Source of the DNA: Anaerolineae bacterium
GTDB taxonomy: Bacteria > Chloroflexota > Anaerolineae > Aggregatilineales > Aggregatilineaceae
NCBI GenBank assembly: GCA_027494015.1
Contig: JAOSJP010000039.1
Span: 1-64,000 of the forward strand
Direction of reading: 5' to 3'
Length of the DNA: 64,000 nucleotides
This document shows, piece by piece, positions 20,516 to 29,429 of the stretch. How positions within the stretch are numbered: position 1 is the first letter of the stretch; each line of letters opens with the position of its first letter. The notes beneath the pieces are model-generated. The model saw nothing but the letters and a program-made list of their open reading frames with translations. It did no database searches and was not told the DNA's origin. The translations under genes were made by a program, and so were the position numbers.

Positions 20516-20822
20516 TGAGAATATGCCGATTGCTGTCGCCGATCAGTTGCGCCAGCGAGGGATCACGGCAGTGACGGTGCGCGATCTGGCGCTGTTGGGC
20601 GACAGTGATATGAATCACTTGGCGCGCTCTACCGCAATGGGCTACGTATTGTGCACCTATGATTATGATTATGTCCAGTTGGCTGCAACAGGCACGGATC
20701 ATGCTGGGATCATTCTGGGGCAGTTCCGAAAGCAGGGGGTGGGTGATTGGGTCAAGGGTCTGATTCTCTATCATGCCATCTATGATGCCCAAGACATGCG
20801 CAACCGCGTCGAGTACCTCTGA
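20484..20822 (+). CDS. DUF5615 PIN-like toxin (VapC45-like), pair 2
   Basis: Paralogue of the pair 1 toxin with the same TTG start, ribosome site and overlap with its antitoxin. Active-site acids lie in FYLDENMP, LGDSDMNHL and CTYDYDYVQL. It is 112 residues long and intact, so both modules appear functional. Unlike pair 1 the last acidic motif has Tyr in place of Ala (TYDYDY), which may affect fine specificity but not the metal site. Confidence 0.85.
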   Translation: MEAAALRFYLDENMPIAVADQLRQRGITAVTVRDLALLGDSDMNHLARSTAMGYVLCTYDYDYVQLAATGTDHAGIILGQFRKQGVGDWVKGLILYHAIYDAQDMRNRVEYL

Positions 20823-20849
20823 TCGGCGCTGCGCCCGCCCCGCACGCGC

Positions 20850-20855
20850 TATAAT
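20850..20855 (+). promoter_or_regulatory. -10 element of the first Uma2 gene
   Basis: TATAAT, a perfect -10, lies 33 bp upstream of the ATG at 20888. No convincing -35 was found at 17 bases. Confidence 0.4.
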
Positions 20856-20887
20856 CAAAGCAGGATGAGTGTGAAGGAGTCCTGGCG

Positions 20888-21463
20888 ATGGCTGTGATCA
20901 CACGCCCCCTGACCGTTGACGATCTGCTGCGGCTTGGCTCCGACGCGCGCGTGGAGGTGGTGTGGGGGGAGGTTGTCGAGATGACGCCTGTCGGGGGATT
21001 GCACAACTGGGTCGCCAAGCGGATCGCCTGGGCGCTCGATGCCTATGTGGAAGAGCACAAGTCCGGGCTTGTCTTCACTGACAGCCTGCTCTATGTGCTC
21101 TCTGAGCAGGACGATAGCGTCCGGATCGCTCGCGTGCCCGACGCTTCCTATATCCGCAAAGCCGACATACCCGCCCACTGGGATTTTGAGCGCCCCTATC
21201 CTGGCGCGCCGACGCTGGCCATCGAAGTCATGTCGCCCGATGATCAGTTCGAGGACGCGGTGCAGAAGGTGGCCGACTACTTCGCGGCGGGCACCGCCGA
21301 GGTCTGGGTGGTGCTGCCCCGCCAGAAGACCCTCTACCGCTACCGCCGGGGGCAATCGGTTGTCGAGACCTACCGTGCCGACGAGACCCTGGACGCCAGC
21401 GAGCTGTTCCCCGGCCTGGCGCTGGCGCTGGCCGAGGTCTTCACGCTGCCCGACCTGGGTTGA
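20888..21463 (+). CDS. Uma2-family restriction-endonuclease-like protein, copy 1
   Basis: DUF820/Uma2 protein with a PD-(D/E)xK nuclease fold. Candidate catalytic residues are the Asp in RVPDASYI, the Glu in LAIEVMSPDDQFEDA and the Lys in VQKVADYF. A strand AEVWVVLPRQKTLYRY follows. It is 191 residues, intact, with AAGGAG before ATG 20888. Such genes are abundant in Chloroflexota and cyanobacteria; their role is unsettled and may concern mobile DNA. The N-terminal 37 residues and the last 80 or so are nearly identical to copy 2, whereas the middle differs. Confidence 0.85.
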   Translation: MAVITRPLTVDDLLRLGSDARVEVVWGEVVEMTPVGGLHNWVAKRIAWALDAYVEEHKSGLVFTDSLLYVLSEQDDSVRIARVPDASYIRKADIPAHWDFERPYPGAPTLAIEVMSPDDQFEDAVQKVADYFAAGTAEVWVVLPRQKTLYRYRRGQSVVETYRADETLDASELFPGLALALAEVFTLPDLG

Positions 21464-21496
21464 TCAGGCCAGATTGTGTATGAAGGAGTCCTGGCG

Positions 21497-22075
21497 ATGG
21501 CTGTGATCATACGCCCCCTCACGGTTGACGATCTGCTGCGGCTCGGCTCCGACGCGCGCGTGGAGGTGGTGTGGGGGGAGGTTGTCGAGATGACGCCTGT
21601 TGGGGGACAGCACGTTCTGATCGTGGACAACATCTACCGTATGCTGTACGCGACGATCAGCGATCATCGGCTCGGCTACCTGTTCACGGATAATCTGCTG
21701 TACATCCTGGCTGAAGGTGACGACGGCGTGCGGATGGCGCGCTCGCCCGATGTGTCGTTCATCCACCGCGATCATCTGGTCAGCGATTGGGACATCGAGC
21801 GCCCCTATCCTGGCGCGCCGACGCTGGCCGTCGAAGTCATGTCGCCCGATGATCAGTTCGAGGACGCGGTGCAGAAGGTGGCCGACTACTTCGCGGCGGG
21901 CACCGCCGAGGTCTGGGTGGTGCTGCCCCGCCAGAAGACCCTTTACCGCTACCGCCGGGGGCAGTCGGTCGTCGAGACCTACCGCGCCGGCGAGACCCTG
22001 GACGCCAGCGAGCTGTTCCCCGGCCTGGCGCTGGCGCTGGCCGAGGTCTTCACGCTGCCCGACCTGGGGCGCTAG
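21497..22075 (+). CDS. Uma2-family restriction-endonuclease-like protein, copy 2
   Basis: Second Uma2 paralogue, 192 residues. The leader GAAGGAGTCCTGGCG before the ATG is identical to copy 1. Residues 1-37 and about 95-192 match copy 1 almost exactly, including the catalytic Glu/Lys segment (LAVEVMSPDDQFEDAVQK). Residues 38-95 differ (HVLIVDNIYRMLYATISDH against HNWVAKRIAWALDAYVEEH). The middle carries the likely first catalytic Asp (SPDVSFIH). The arrangement suggests gene conversion of the ends or a swap of the middle. Confidence 0.85.
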   Translation: MAVIIRPLTVDDLLRLGSDARVEVVWGEVVEMTPVGGQHVLIVDNIYRMLYATISDHRLGYLFTDNLLYILAEGDDGVRMARSPDVSFIHRDHLVSDWDIERPYPGAPTLAVEVMSPDDQFEDAVQKVADYFAAGTAEVWVVLPRQKTLYRYRRGQSVVETYRAGETLDASELFPGLALALAEVFTLPDLGR

Positions 22076-22113
22076 ATCATCTCTTCGCTTCGCGCCTGCC
22101 GCTTGCGGCTGGC

Positions 22114-23496
22114 CTAGCGCCGCCGCCTGGTCACGTAGCTCACCAACCCGATCCCTCCGACCATAACCCATACCGCCCCCAGCACGCCCAGGCTGACCAT
22201 GAGCATCTCATCCATTCCCTCGTCATCTGAGGCGCTGCTCGCAGGCTGAGCGCTGGCTGGCGCCAGCGTAGGAGGTGCGGTGCCCGCCAGCGCGACGGGC
22301 GTCCCGCTCGGCGGCTGCGCTGATGGGGTGGGCGAGTAGGCGGGCGTGATCGTCGGCATCAGCCGCAGCGTTGGACTGGGCAGGAGCGTGACCGTCGGCG
22401 TTGCCGCGGGGGGTGCATCTGGAGGTGCGTCGGTGGGCGCATCAGTGGGCACGGCGGCAGACGGCGGCGCGGCAGGTGACTCCGAGGCGACGGTGACGCT
22501 GACCGTTCCCTCTTGCGGCGGCGGCGACTCTACGCCCGGCTCCGAGGGGACGAGGCGCAGCACAGTCCCTGGCAGGATCACATCCTCGCGCGTCAGGCCA
22601 TTGAAGCCGAGCAGTTGGTCAACAGTCAGGCCGTGCGTGACGGCGACTTCCCAGATCGTCTGGCCTTGCTGGATGGTGTACTCGGTGGGCGGAGCCGGGG
22701 TCGGCGGCGGGGATTCGCCTTCGCCCAGCCGGACGATGACTTCGTCGCCCGGCTTGAGCACTGCCGGGCGCACCAGGTTGTTGATGCGCAGCATCTCGTC
22801 GAGGTCTACCTTGTACACGGCGGCGATGGCCCAGGCGGTCTGGCCCTGCTGCACCACGTGGACGATGCGCCCGTTCTCGCCCGGCTCGGCACGAGTGATC
22901 GGCACGACGACCGGCCAGTCTTCGTCTTCCTCTTCTTCGGGCGCTGCTTCTCCTGCCGCAACGGGGCGGCGCGGCGGCGACGGTCGTCCAGCGACCAGCA
23001 CGTAGACCGTGCCGCGGCTGCCCCTCACCACGCCCACGCCGACATGCTGCGCCGTCGAGGTAAGTGTGGCGTAGTGGATGCCGCTGTTGCGCCACCAGTC
23101 CACCGCGCCCGCCGGGGTCATGCCGGGGCCGGCGACCCAATTCTCAGCGACGCTGCCCGCGTAGCCAGCGGCCAGGGCGCGATCTTGCGGCGTGGAGCCG
23201 CCTTCGCCGGTGTGACCGTACTGGCCGGTGGCGACCATCCAGTTGGCGTGGTTCTGGGCAACGGCCATCAAGGTGGAGTCTACCGTCCAGGCGCTCAGGC
23301 CCAGGCCCGCGCGCAGGCTGTTGACCAGCGCCACGACCTGCCCGGCGAGATCGCCCTGCGCGCGAGCGCGCGGCGCAGCGCCCCAGGGCAGCGCGCAGAC
23401 CAGCACCAGCGCGACAAGCGCCGCGCCGAAGGTGGCGCGCAACCGGCTATGTTCCCTCACAACCCGTACCAGCCCCATACCTCGACACCCCAACAT
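22114..23496 (-). CDS. Secreted CAP (SCP/PR-1) domain protein with two LysM domains and C-terminal membrane anchor
   Basis: Cell-surface protein of about 460 residues. A signal peptide ends near RARAQG. The CAP domain has NHANWMVATGQYGHTGEG, SVAENWVAG and a later His in TSTAQHVGVGVV, matching the CAP cavity residues. Two LysM domains follow (VVQQGQTAWAIAAVYKVD and YTIQQGQTIWEVAVTHGL), which should bind peptidoglycan. A long Pro/Thr/Ala-rich linker leads to a transmembrane segment (MLMVSLGVLGAVWVMVGGIG) and an RRRR tail, an anchor reminiscent of sorted surface proteins. An alternative start is ATG 23478. Role: envelope-associated, otherwise unknown. Confidence 0.85.
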   Translation of the reverse strand: MLGCRGMGLVRVVREHSRLRATFGAALVALVLVCALPWGAAPRARAQGDLAGQVVALVNSLRAGLGLSAWTVDSTLMAVAQNHANWMVATGQYGHTGEGGSTPQDRALAAGYAGSVAENWVAGPGMTPAGAVDWWRNSGIHYATLTSTAQHVGVGVVRGSRGTVYVLVAGRPSPPRRPVAAGEAAPEEEEDEDWPVVVPITRAEPGENGRIVHVVQQGQTAWAIAAVYKVDLDEMLRINNLVRPAVLKPGDEVIVRLGEGESPPPTPAPPTEYTIQQGQTIWEVAVTHGLTVDQLLGFNGLTREDVILPGTVLRLVPSEPGVESPPPQEGTVSVTVASESPAAPPSAAVPTDAPTDAPPDAPPAATPTVTLLPSPTLRLMPTITPAYSPTPSAQPPSGTPVALAGTAPPTLAPASAQPASSASDDEGMDEMLMVSLGVLGAVWVMVGGIGLVSYVTRRRR

Positions 23497-23570
23497 GGGC
23501 GAAATCGTACCGCAGACTTGCGTGTGGCTCCAAATGCGCGCGTTCAGCCGGTTCTGGCAGCCGGCAACGG

Positions 23571-24539
23571 TCAGGGCAGCGGCTGGCCCGGCGGCGGGAC
23601 GTGCGCCACCAGCCAGGCGATAATGCGCTCGGCCAGATCGGGTGCCCTGAGCAGCATCTCGGTGCCGTGCCCGGCATCTGGCAGGATGATGAGCTGGTGA
23701 TCGCCGGCTGCCAGGCCATTCAGGGTGATGCTGTCGGCGGGGTTGTTGCCGTCGCCCTCGCTGGCGACGATCAGCACCGAGCGTGCGCCTAGCTGGGCCA
23801 TCGCCCCGGCGGTGGCGATCCCCCGGTAGTCCAGGCCGGGGCTGAGCAGCACGACAGCAGCACAGCCGGGCAGCCCCGCGCAGGCATTCAGCCCCAGGTT
23901 CGCGCCGATGCTCGCCCCGATGACGACGATCTGGCCGGGGGCGATGCCGGGCAGCTCGCTGAGCAGGATCAGCGCGTCGCGGGCGTCTTGTTGGGCGAGC
24001 GCCCAGTCCTCGGCCCCGCCGGTTTCGCCGTACCCGCGCTGGTCAATCGCCAGCACAGCGTATCCCGCCGCTTGCAGCCTGAGCGCCAGCGCATCCCAGG
24101 TCGTCCGGTCGCGGCCCCGCTGGTGGAGCAGCAGCACGCCGGGGGCGGGGCGGCTGGGGGGACTGTAATACGTCGCCTGGAGCACCAGCCCATCGGCGGC
24201 GCTGATCATCATGGGCAGCTCGGCTTGCGTCGGGCGCGGGGTGATCGTCGGCGGGTCCTGGGCGGGTTGTCCCTCGGCGGCCAGGCTCGCCTGGGTGGGA
24301 TTGCTGACTCCTCCTTCGCCGTACTCCGGCTCGTGGATGGCTGGCCCTTCGACGATGGGCGGACGCGGATCGGTTGTCGGGCTGGCGGCCAGGATGGGCA
24401 GCGCCGGCTGCGGCGTCTCAGTGGGCGCGCCGCCGGACTCTGCCCCACAGGCCGCAAGGAGGACGGCAATCAGCAGCGTGACCAGCCCCGACAACCCGCC
24501 GACCGCCGCGCGCGGGGAGCGCCTGAGCGGAGGGGTCAT
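23571..24539 (-). CDS. Alpha/beta hydrolase lipoprotein
   Basis: Exported hydrolase. The N-terminus VTLLIAVLLAACGAE is a lipoprotein signal with lipobox LAAC. A Pro/Thr-rich spacer of about 70 residues precedes the hydrolase domain. The oxyanion region is LLHQRGRDRTTW, the nucleophile elbow IGASIGANLG (Ser in GxSxG), the acid likely in SEGDGNNPAD, and the His in PDAGHGTEML. It resembles dienelactone hydrolase or acyl-peptidase-like enzymes. It overlaps the methyltransferase gene upstream by 4 bp (ATGA at 24536-24539), indicating one transcript. Confidence 0.85.
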   Translation of the reverse strand: MTPPLRRSPRAAVGGLSGLVTLLIAVLLAACGAESGGAPTETPQPALPILAASPTTDPRPPIVEGPAIHEPEYGEGGVSNPTQASLAAEGQPAQDPPTITPRPTQAELPMMISAADGLVLQATYYSPPSRPAPGVLLLHQRGRDRTTWDALALRLQAAGYAVLAIDQRGYGETGGAEDWALAQQDARDALILLSELPGIAPGQIVVIGASIGANLGLNACAGLPGCAAVVLLSPGLDYRGIATAGAMAQLGARSVLIVASEGDGNNPADSITLNGLAAGDHQLIILPDAGHGTEMLLRAPDLAERIIAWLVAHVPPPGQPLP

Positions 24540-25327
24540 GGCCCGGCCTTCTCCGCTTTCTCAGCCAGCACGATCATGCGCGAGCAGCCGTCCACGAACG
24601 GCTCCTGCTCGTACTCCCCGTAATACGCTACGCGGCGCAGGCCCGCCGCCGCCAGCATCAAATCCATCTCGCCGGGCAGGATGTAGCGCAGCACGAGCGG
24701 GGCCAGCGTGCGCTGCACCGTACCATCGTCGAGGATTTCGTCGTAGATCCAGGTGACATGAAGCTGCTGGGCGGCGCGGTCCAGCGCGCTGACCGACTGC
24801 TGCATGACCAGGTGACCGCTCTCTGGCTCGATGAAAGTGCGCTCCAGCACGATTGACCCGTCATCCTGCGCGGCGAACGCTTCGCCGGCGTTGGGCAGGT
24901 CGAGGACGAGCAGCCCATCATCGGCGAGCAGGGCGTTGAAGCGGCGCAGCGCGGCAAGCTGCCCGGCCTGCGCAGTGAACTGCAAGAAGCCATTGTAGGT
25001 CATCAGGATCAGCTTGAACGGGCCGGGCAAGGTGGCGTCGAGCACGTCGCCCTCGACGAGCTTGACGCGGCGCTTGAGGTGAGGCTGGCTGGCGAGCTTG
25101 CGCCGGCAGCGCTCCAACATAGCCGGCGAGCGGTCTATGCCCACGATGCGCGCGCCTTCTGCGGCCAGGTGCAGCAGCACCCGCCCGGTGCCGCAGCCGA
25201 CATCGAGCACCGGGCCGCCGTGCTCGGCCAGCAGCGCGCTGTAGAGCGCCAGGTCTTCGGTCATCTCGGCGTTCTCGGCGTCGTAGAAGCGGGCAACAGG
25301 CTCGTAGAAGGTCTGGTTGGGGATCAT
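24536..25327 (-). CDS. Class I SAM-dependent methyltransferase
   Basis: Methyltransferase of 263 residues. Motif I is VLDVGCGTGRVLLHLA, motif II acidic loop IVGIDRSPAMLERCR, motif III VEGDVLDATL and motif IV KLILMTYNGFLQF. The N-terminus FYEPVARFYDAENAEM resembles small-molecule methyltransferases of the UbiE/YcgJ type. The acceptor is unknown. It is the first gene of a two-gene unit with the lipoprotein hydrolase. Upstream, 25328-25600 holds no gene but direct-repeat arrays. Confidence 0.85.
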   Translation of the reverse strand: MIPNQTFYEPVARFYDAENAEMTEDLALYSALLAEHGGPVLDVGCGTGRVLLHLAAEGARIVGIDRSPAMLERCRRKLASQPHLKRRVKLVEGDVLDATLPGPFKLILMTYNGFLQFTAQAGQLAALRRFNALLADDGLLVLDLPNAGEAFAAQDDGSIVLERTFIEPESGHLVMQQSVSALDRAAQQLHVTWIYDEILDDGTVQRTLAPLVLRYILPGEMDLMLAAAGLRRVAYYGEYEQEPFVDGCSRMIVLAEKAEKAGP

Positions 25328-25465
25328 AGGTGGGATCGCTCGCAGGGGCGCGCCGGGTCGCGCACGGCGCGCTGCCAGTCATTGCTCGCAGTGTAGCCCA
25401 AAATGCGCAGGGTCTCAACATGGCGCGGGGCGGGCGGTGGCCGAGCGTTGGGCGGAGATCAGTAG

Positions 25466-25595
25466 TTCCTGGCGATTGGTGATTGGTTCTGGGTGATGGG
25501 TTCTTGGTTGTTGGTTATTGGTTTCTGGCGACTGGAGAGGGCGGTTCTGTCTGGAGTCTGCCCTACCAACAACCAAGAACCAATAACCAACAGCA
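25466..25595. repeat. Degenerate short direct repeats (GGTTATTGGTT type) in opposing orientation
   Basis: Units such as GATTGGTGATTGGTTCTGG and GGTTGTTGGTTATTGG are followed by their complements (ACCAACAACCAAGAACCAA). The block can fold into a long imperfect hairpin. Related arrays lie at 30428-30475, 38363-38612 and 40483-40575. Confidence 0.7.
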
Positions 25596-25600
25596 GACAC

Positions 25601-25629
25601 TTGACAGCGGGCGCGCGGCGTGATATACT
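25601..25629 (+). promoter_or_regulatory. Strong sigma70-type promoter for the receiver-like gene
   Basis: TTGACA at 25601-25606, a 17-base spacer, and TATACT at 25624-25629. It lies 54 bp before ATG 25683 and is the best consensus promoter seen in the window. Confidence 0.7.
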
Positions 25630-25682
25630 GTTCATGTAATTGCACAATCGTGCAATCAAGCAATTTAGCAATGGGGTGACCG

Positions 25683-26132
25683 ATGCGCGCCCAGATTCCC
25701 CTCCCATCGCTCTCCTACCGGCTTGTTCCCGCCCCCGCCATTGCCTGCCCGTCCCAGGTGTTGGTCATTGACCGCATCAACGGCCCGGCCAGCATTCTCA
25801 TTGACACGCTCAGCCTGCTGCTCGATGACGCGGTATCGGTGACGACTCTAGAAGACCATAACGACGCCTTGCGCGCGCTGGATTACTATGACTTCGGCCT
25901 GATCGTCGTCGGCGTGGACCGGTGGCGTCCGGCGCAAATCGCCCTGCTGCCGCACCTGGCGACGCGCGCCGCCGGTCGCCTGATAGTTGTTATAGGCCGG
26001 GACATGGCGCCCAGCACGCTGCAGCGCGCGCGACGCTTCGGCGCGCAGGATGTGCTCTTCCTGCCGGATCGTGCGGCGGACCTGCAGGCGCTGCTGGCGC
26101 GTCTCACCGAAAGCTATCTGTGCGCAGCCTGA
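25683..26132 (+). CDS. Receiver-like (CheY-fold) protein, degenerate
   Basis: A 149-residue protein whose core QVLVIDRINGPASILIDTLSLLL resembles the first strand and helix of response-regulator receivers. FGLIVVGVDRWRPAQ takes the place of the usual phospho-Asp strand (VVGVD retains an Asp). LIVVIGRD and GAQDVLFLPDRAADLQALL match later strands and the terminal helix. The conserved Lys after strand 5 is not obvious (FLPD instead of xKPF). A phosphorylation-independent or adaptor role is therefore plausible. No output domain is present. The promoter upstream is strong. The family was recognised by pattern, not search. Confidence 0.55.
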   Translation: MRAQIPLPSLSYRLVPAPAIACPSQVLVIDRINGPASILIDTLSLLLDDAVSVTTLEDHNDALRALDYYDFGLIVVGVDRWRPAQIALLPHLATRAAGRLIVVIGRDMAPSTLQRARRFGAQDVLFLPDRAADLQALLARLTESYLCAA

Positions 26133-26171
26133 AACGCCGCTGGCGTGGGTTCGGGGATGTGTGCAAAGGCT

Positions 26172-26202
26172 CCGCAGGGGCGTATTGCAATATGCCCCTA
26201 CG
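26172..26202. repeat. Hairpin element, AGGGGCGTATTGC family
   Basis: GCAGGGGCGTATTGCAATAT is followed by GCCCCTACGG, an imperfect palindrome with arms of about 10-12 bases. It lies 40 bp after the receiver-like gene and could fold in the transcript. Related copies lie near 27549, 36196 and 43157. Confidence 0.7.
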
Positions 26203-26312
26203 GAGGCGCAGCAGAGCAGCACTCCCTTGACAGCCCCCACCAACATCCGTACCATCATTCGCAAACGGCCACGCCGCAATCTGCGCAGGCCCACCAGTAA
26301 AGGTGCCCGTCT

Positions 26313-27375
26313 ATGCCTCTCGAAGTGATTGAATCCACCGACCCGCTGACCAGCATGATCCGCTTTGAGACCTCGCCGGTCTTCGAGATGCTGATCAGCC
26401 TTCATGCTCTGCTCCCGCCCGACGCGCAGTCGGAATGGAACATCCAGACGCGCGCGGCGCTCTCGCCCAGGCTGCTGCAGGAACTGGAGACGGTGTACGG
26501 ACCGTACTGGAACGGGTTCCTCTTCCTCGAGCTGGCGATAGATTGCCCCGATCACCAGGATGTCCCCGGTTTCATCCGCTATGTGCGCACCATGACGCCC
26601 GACCGTTTCGTGTTCTACCTGGTCGGGCGCATGATTCCAGTGGAGGCCATCACCACAACCGGTGGCGATGCGGACGCGCTGAACGCGCTGCTGGAAGCGG
26701 CGCAGTTCGAGCCGGGCTGCATGTGCCGCGAAGTGCCCATGCAGAATATCCTGGCCGATGTGCCCGCCTTCCAGCAGCGGCTGACCGATCTGTGGCAAGG
26801 ATATTGGGACGAATTCTTCCACACACAGCCGCCGCTGCTGCGCCCGCACTGGGAGCGCGGCCTCGACGACAAGCGCGCCGTGCTGGATCGCCAGGGGGGG
26901 TATGGCGCTCTACGAGTATGTCACCGGGCGCAGCGAAATGCTGCCCGTGTTGCCGCCCGATCACCCGGTGCGCGATGTCGCTTTCATCCCCATCTATCTG
27001 TCGGGGACGCCGGTGCTCGTGTTCTATGGCTACGGCAATGTGACCATTCTCTTTGACAGCGAGCGCACCGGCCCGCGCGCAGCGCAGATCGAGGAGAGCA
27101 AGACGCGCGCGCTGGGCGTTCTGAAGGCATTGGGCGACGGCTCGCGCCTGGACATCCTGCGCCAGATTGCGCAGCACGAGAGCCGGCTGAACGGCAAGCG
27201 CATCGCCGAGAAGCTCAATCTGTCGGCGTCCGCCGTGTCGCGCCACCTGGCTCAGCTTAAGGAGGCGGGCTTGATCCTCGAAGAAGTTCAGGACAACCGC
27301 ACCATTACCTATCGGCTTGAGCGCGAGGCGATCACCGGCCTGCCCGACCGCGTGCTGGACTATCTGCTGCACTGA
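26313..27375 (+). CDS. ArsR-family winged-helix regulator with N-terminal DUF5937-like domain (one G insertion)
   Basis: Transcriptional regulator of about 353 residues. The long N-terminal domain (FETSPVFEMLISLHALLPP onward) precedes a C-terminal ArsR winged helix: RALGVLKALGDGSRLDILRQ, then KRIAEKLNLSASAVSRHLAQ and EAGLILEEVQDNRTITYRL. The N-terminal domain likely senses a ligand. A run of seven G at about 26895 shifts the frame; with six G the protein is continuous (QGGMALYEYV). No metal-binding Cys pair of classic ArsR proteins is seen. No operator was identified. It is divergent in position from the thiamine transporter operon, and a link is possible but unproven. Confidence 0.8.
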
Positions 27376-27491
27376 CTCAGACGGACATTGCCAGACCTAT
27401 GCCCGCGTGCAGCGACTGCGCGCGGTTTTGTTGCGCTTCGCCCCCTACCAGGCGATGGCACCGCAGGGCGGTTGGCGACGCGGGTTTGCAG

Positions 27492-27575
27492 GGGCGTTCT
27501 GCCGAAATGGACTTCCGACGTTTCCAAAACTTTGGGAGTCTGGCGGGGGCCTATCGCAATACGCCCCTACCCGGC
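27492..27575. repeat. Degenerate palindromic repeats between the regulator and the thiamine ATPase gene
   Basis: AGGGGCGTTCTGCCGAAATG, a decayed CTTCCGACG...GGGAGTCTGG palindrome and GCCTATCGCAATACGCCCCT lie in tandem. They combine the GTAGGGGCG family with the AGACTTCCGAAG family. They occupy the convergent gap between opposing genes. Confidence 0.55.
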
Positions 27576-28355
27576 GCTGTCGTTGGCCGCTTCCAGCGCG
27601 GCCATCAACGCCGCTTCCAGGCGGCGCAGGTCTTCCGAGAGCAGCGAGATCGCCTGGCGCGGGCGGGGCAGGTCTACGCGCAGCTCCTTGACGATGCGCC
27701 CCGGTCGCGCGCTGAAGACCAGCACGCGGTCGGCCAGATAGACCGCCTCCTCCACGTCGTGGGTGATGAACAGGATCGTCTTGCGGAAGCGTTCCCACAC
27801 GCCGAGCAGCCAGCGCTGTAGCTCGCGGCGAGTCAGCGCGTCCAGCGCGCCGAACGGCTCGTCGAGCAGCAGCACCTCGCGGTCGGTCAGGAAGGTGCGC
27901 AGCAGGGCCGCTCGTTGGCGCATCCCGCCGGAGAGCGTCTCCGGGAAGGCGTCGGCGAACCCGTCCAGGCCGAAGAGCGGCAGCAGCTCGCGGGCGCGGC
28001 GGCGCGCTTCGCGGCGCGAGCGCCCATCCAGCTCCGGGCCGAGGATGACGTTGTTGAGCACGGTGCGCCAGGGCAGCAGCAGGTCGCGCTGGGGCATGTA
28101 GCCGGCGCGCCCGGCCCGGTCGCGCGCGACATCGCAGGCCAGGACGATCTCGCCCGCGTCTGGCTCGGCCAGGCCGGTGATCACGTTGAACAGCGTGCTC
28201 TTGCCGCTGCCGCTCGGCCCGATGATGGTGATGAACTCGCCCGGCCAGGCGGCGAAGCTCACATCCTGCAGCGCGCGTACAGTCTGCCCGCCGTCGCGGA
28301 AGGTCTTGCTGATCCCGCGCACCTCCAGGCAGGGAGTGCCCGCCGCTGCGCTCAC
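27567..28355 (-). CDS. ABC transporter ATPase for thiamine precursor (ThiZ-like)
   Basis: ATPase of the nitrate/sulfonate/thiamine-precursor type. Walker A is GPSGSGKST, the signature is LSGGMRQRAAL, Walker B VLLLDEPFGALD and the switch His is in FITHDVEEA, typical of SsuB/ThiZ proteins. It is the last gene of an operon that begins at a TPP riboswitch, and the binding-protein gene overlaps it by 4 bp. That context, rather than the sequence itself, assigns it to thiamine-pyrimidine uptake. 262 residues, intact. Confidence 0.88.
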   Translation of the reverse strand: MSAAAGTPCLEVRGISKTFRDGGQTVRALQDVSFAAWPGEFITIIGPSGSGKSTLFNVITGLAEPDAGEIVLACDVARDRAGRAGYMPQRDLLLPWRTVLNNVILGPELDGRSRREARRRARELLPLFGLDGFADAFPETLSGGMRQRAALLRTFLTDREVLLLDEPFGALDALTRRELQRWLLGVWERFRKTILFITHDVEEAVYLADRVLVFSARPGRIVKELRVDLPRPRQAISLLSEDLRRLEAALMAALEAANDSAG

Positions 28356-29411
28356 TCGCTCACCTCGCCCGGCAGGAATTCGTTGGTGTAGGCCGCCTCT
28401 GCGTCAATGCCCTCGGCCAGGATGCCGTGCTCCACCAGGAAGTCGCTGAAGCCCTGCCACACCTCGCGCGACTGCTGGCCCCAGCGCGGCGCGTCGGCCT
28501 GGTAGTGCGGGGCGAGCCACGCGGCGCTGGCGCGGATCAGGTCGGCGTCCACTTCCGGCGCTGCCGCGCTGAGGATGTCCGCCGCCTCCGCCGGGTTGCT
28601 GATGGCGTAGGCGAAGCCGCGCGCCGTCGCCTGCACGAACGCGGCAACCACATCCGGCTGTTCCTCGATCAACGCCCGGCTGGTGATCAGGATCGGCGTG
28701 TAGTAGTCGGGGATGCAGTCGAAGTGATCCATGAGCATGATCGTGTCCAGGGTCGAGGCCGCGCCGCTCGCCCTCGATGCCCGTCCAGGCGTAGTACATC
28801 CAGGCGAAGTCAATGCGCTCGCGGGCCATCAGCTCGAAGGGGTCCACATAGCCCACGTCCACGTACTCGAAGGAGTCCGGCTGCGCATCATCGCAGACCA
28901 GCAGCGTGTTGATGATCGCCGTCTCCAGGTCGGACTGGCCGAAGCCGCCGTAGCGCAGCCCGCTCAGGTCGGCGGGACGACTGATCGGGTCCTGCTCGTG
29001 CAGCGTGACGAAGCCGGACGTGTTGTGCTGGATGATCGCCGCCACCGACACCAGCGGCATGCCGTCGGCCAGGGCGTAGGTGAAGAACTCCTGGTAGCCG
29101 ACGCCGAACTGCGCCGCGCCGCTGTTCACCACCGCCTCGACCAGCAGATCGGTCGGCTCCTGGAGGGTCACGTTCAGGTTGGCCTCGTCGTAGTAGCCGA
29201 GCGCCTGGGCCACATAGAAGCCGGTGTGATTGGTGTTCGGCGTCCAGTCGAGCAGCAGCGTGACGGCGGCCCGCTCACCGGCGCGGGCGAACCCGGTCGC
29301 CCCGCCGAGCGGATCGGGCGTCGGAGTGCTCTCCTGGGCCAGCGCGGGCGGCAACAGCAGGGCCAGCGCCCACAAGAGGCTTACCATGATCAGCGTGTGT
29401 TTGCGGTTCAT
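28352..29411 (-). CDS. ABC transporter substrate-binding protein, NMT1/ThiY-like (one frameshift near 28770)
   Basis: Periplasmic-type binding protein for a thiamine precursor. A signal peptide (LIMVSLLWALALLLPPALAQ) is followed by LLLDWTPNTNHTGFYVAQAL, the hallmark N-terminal motif of NMT1/THI5-like proteins that bind formylaminopyrimidine. Other family features are FGVGYQEFFTYAL and TSGFVTLHEQ. An indel near 28770 separates the last third, which continues with DHFDCIPDYYTPILITSR. The protein would be about 350 residues. It sits between permease and ATPase genes in the riboswitch operon. Confidence 0.88.
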
Positions 29412-29429
29412 CGTGTCACTCTCCTGTTG

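Larger units (their letters stand above)
19366..20825 (+). repeat. Tandem duplication of a toxin-antitoxin module with its promoter
   Basis: Units 19366-20035 and 20153-20825 share the promoter region, the first gene and the overlapping second gene. The leader from the GCGCGTTTGG motif to the first ATG is nearly identical in both, and both units end AQDMRNRVEYL. The coding parts have diverged, so the duplication is not recent or selection keeps specificities apart. Confidence 0.85.
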
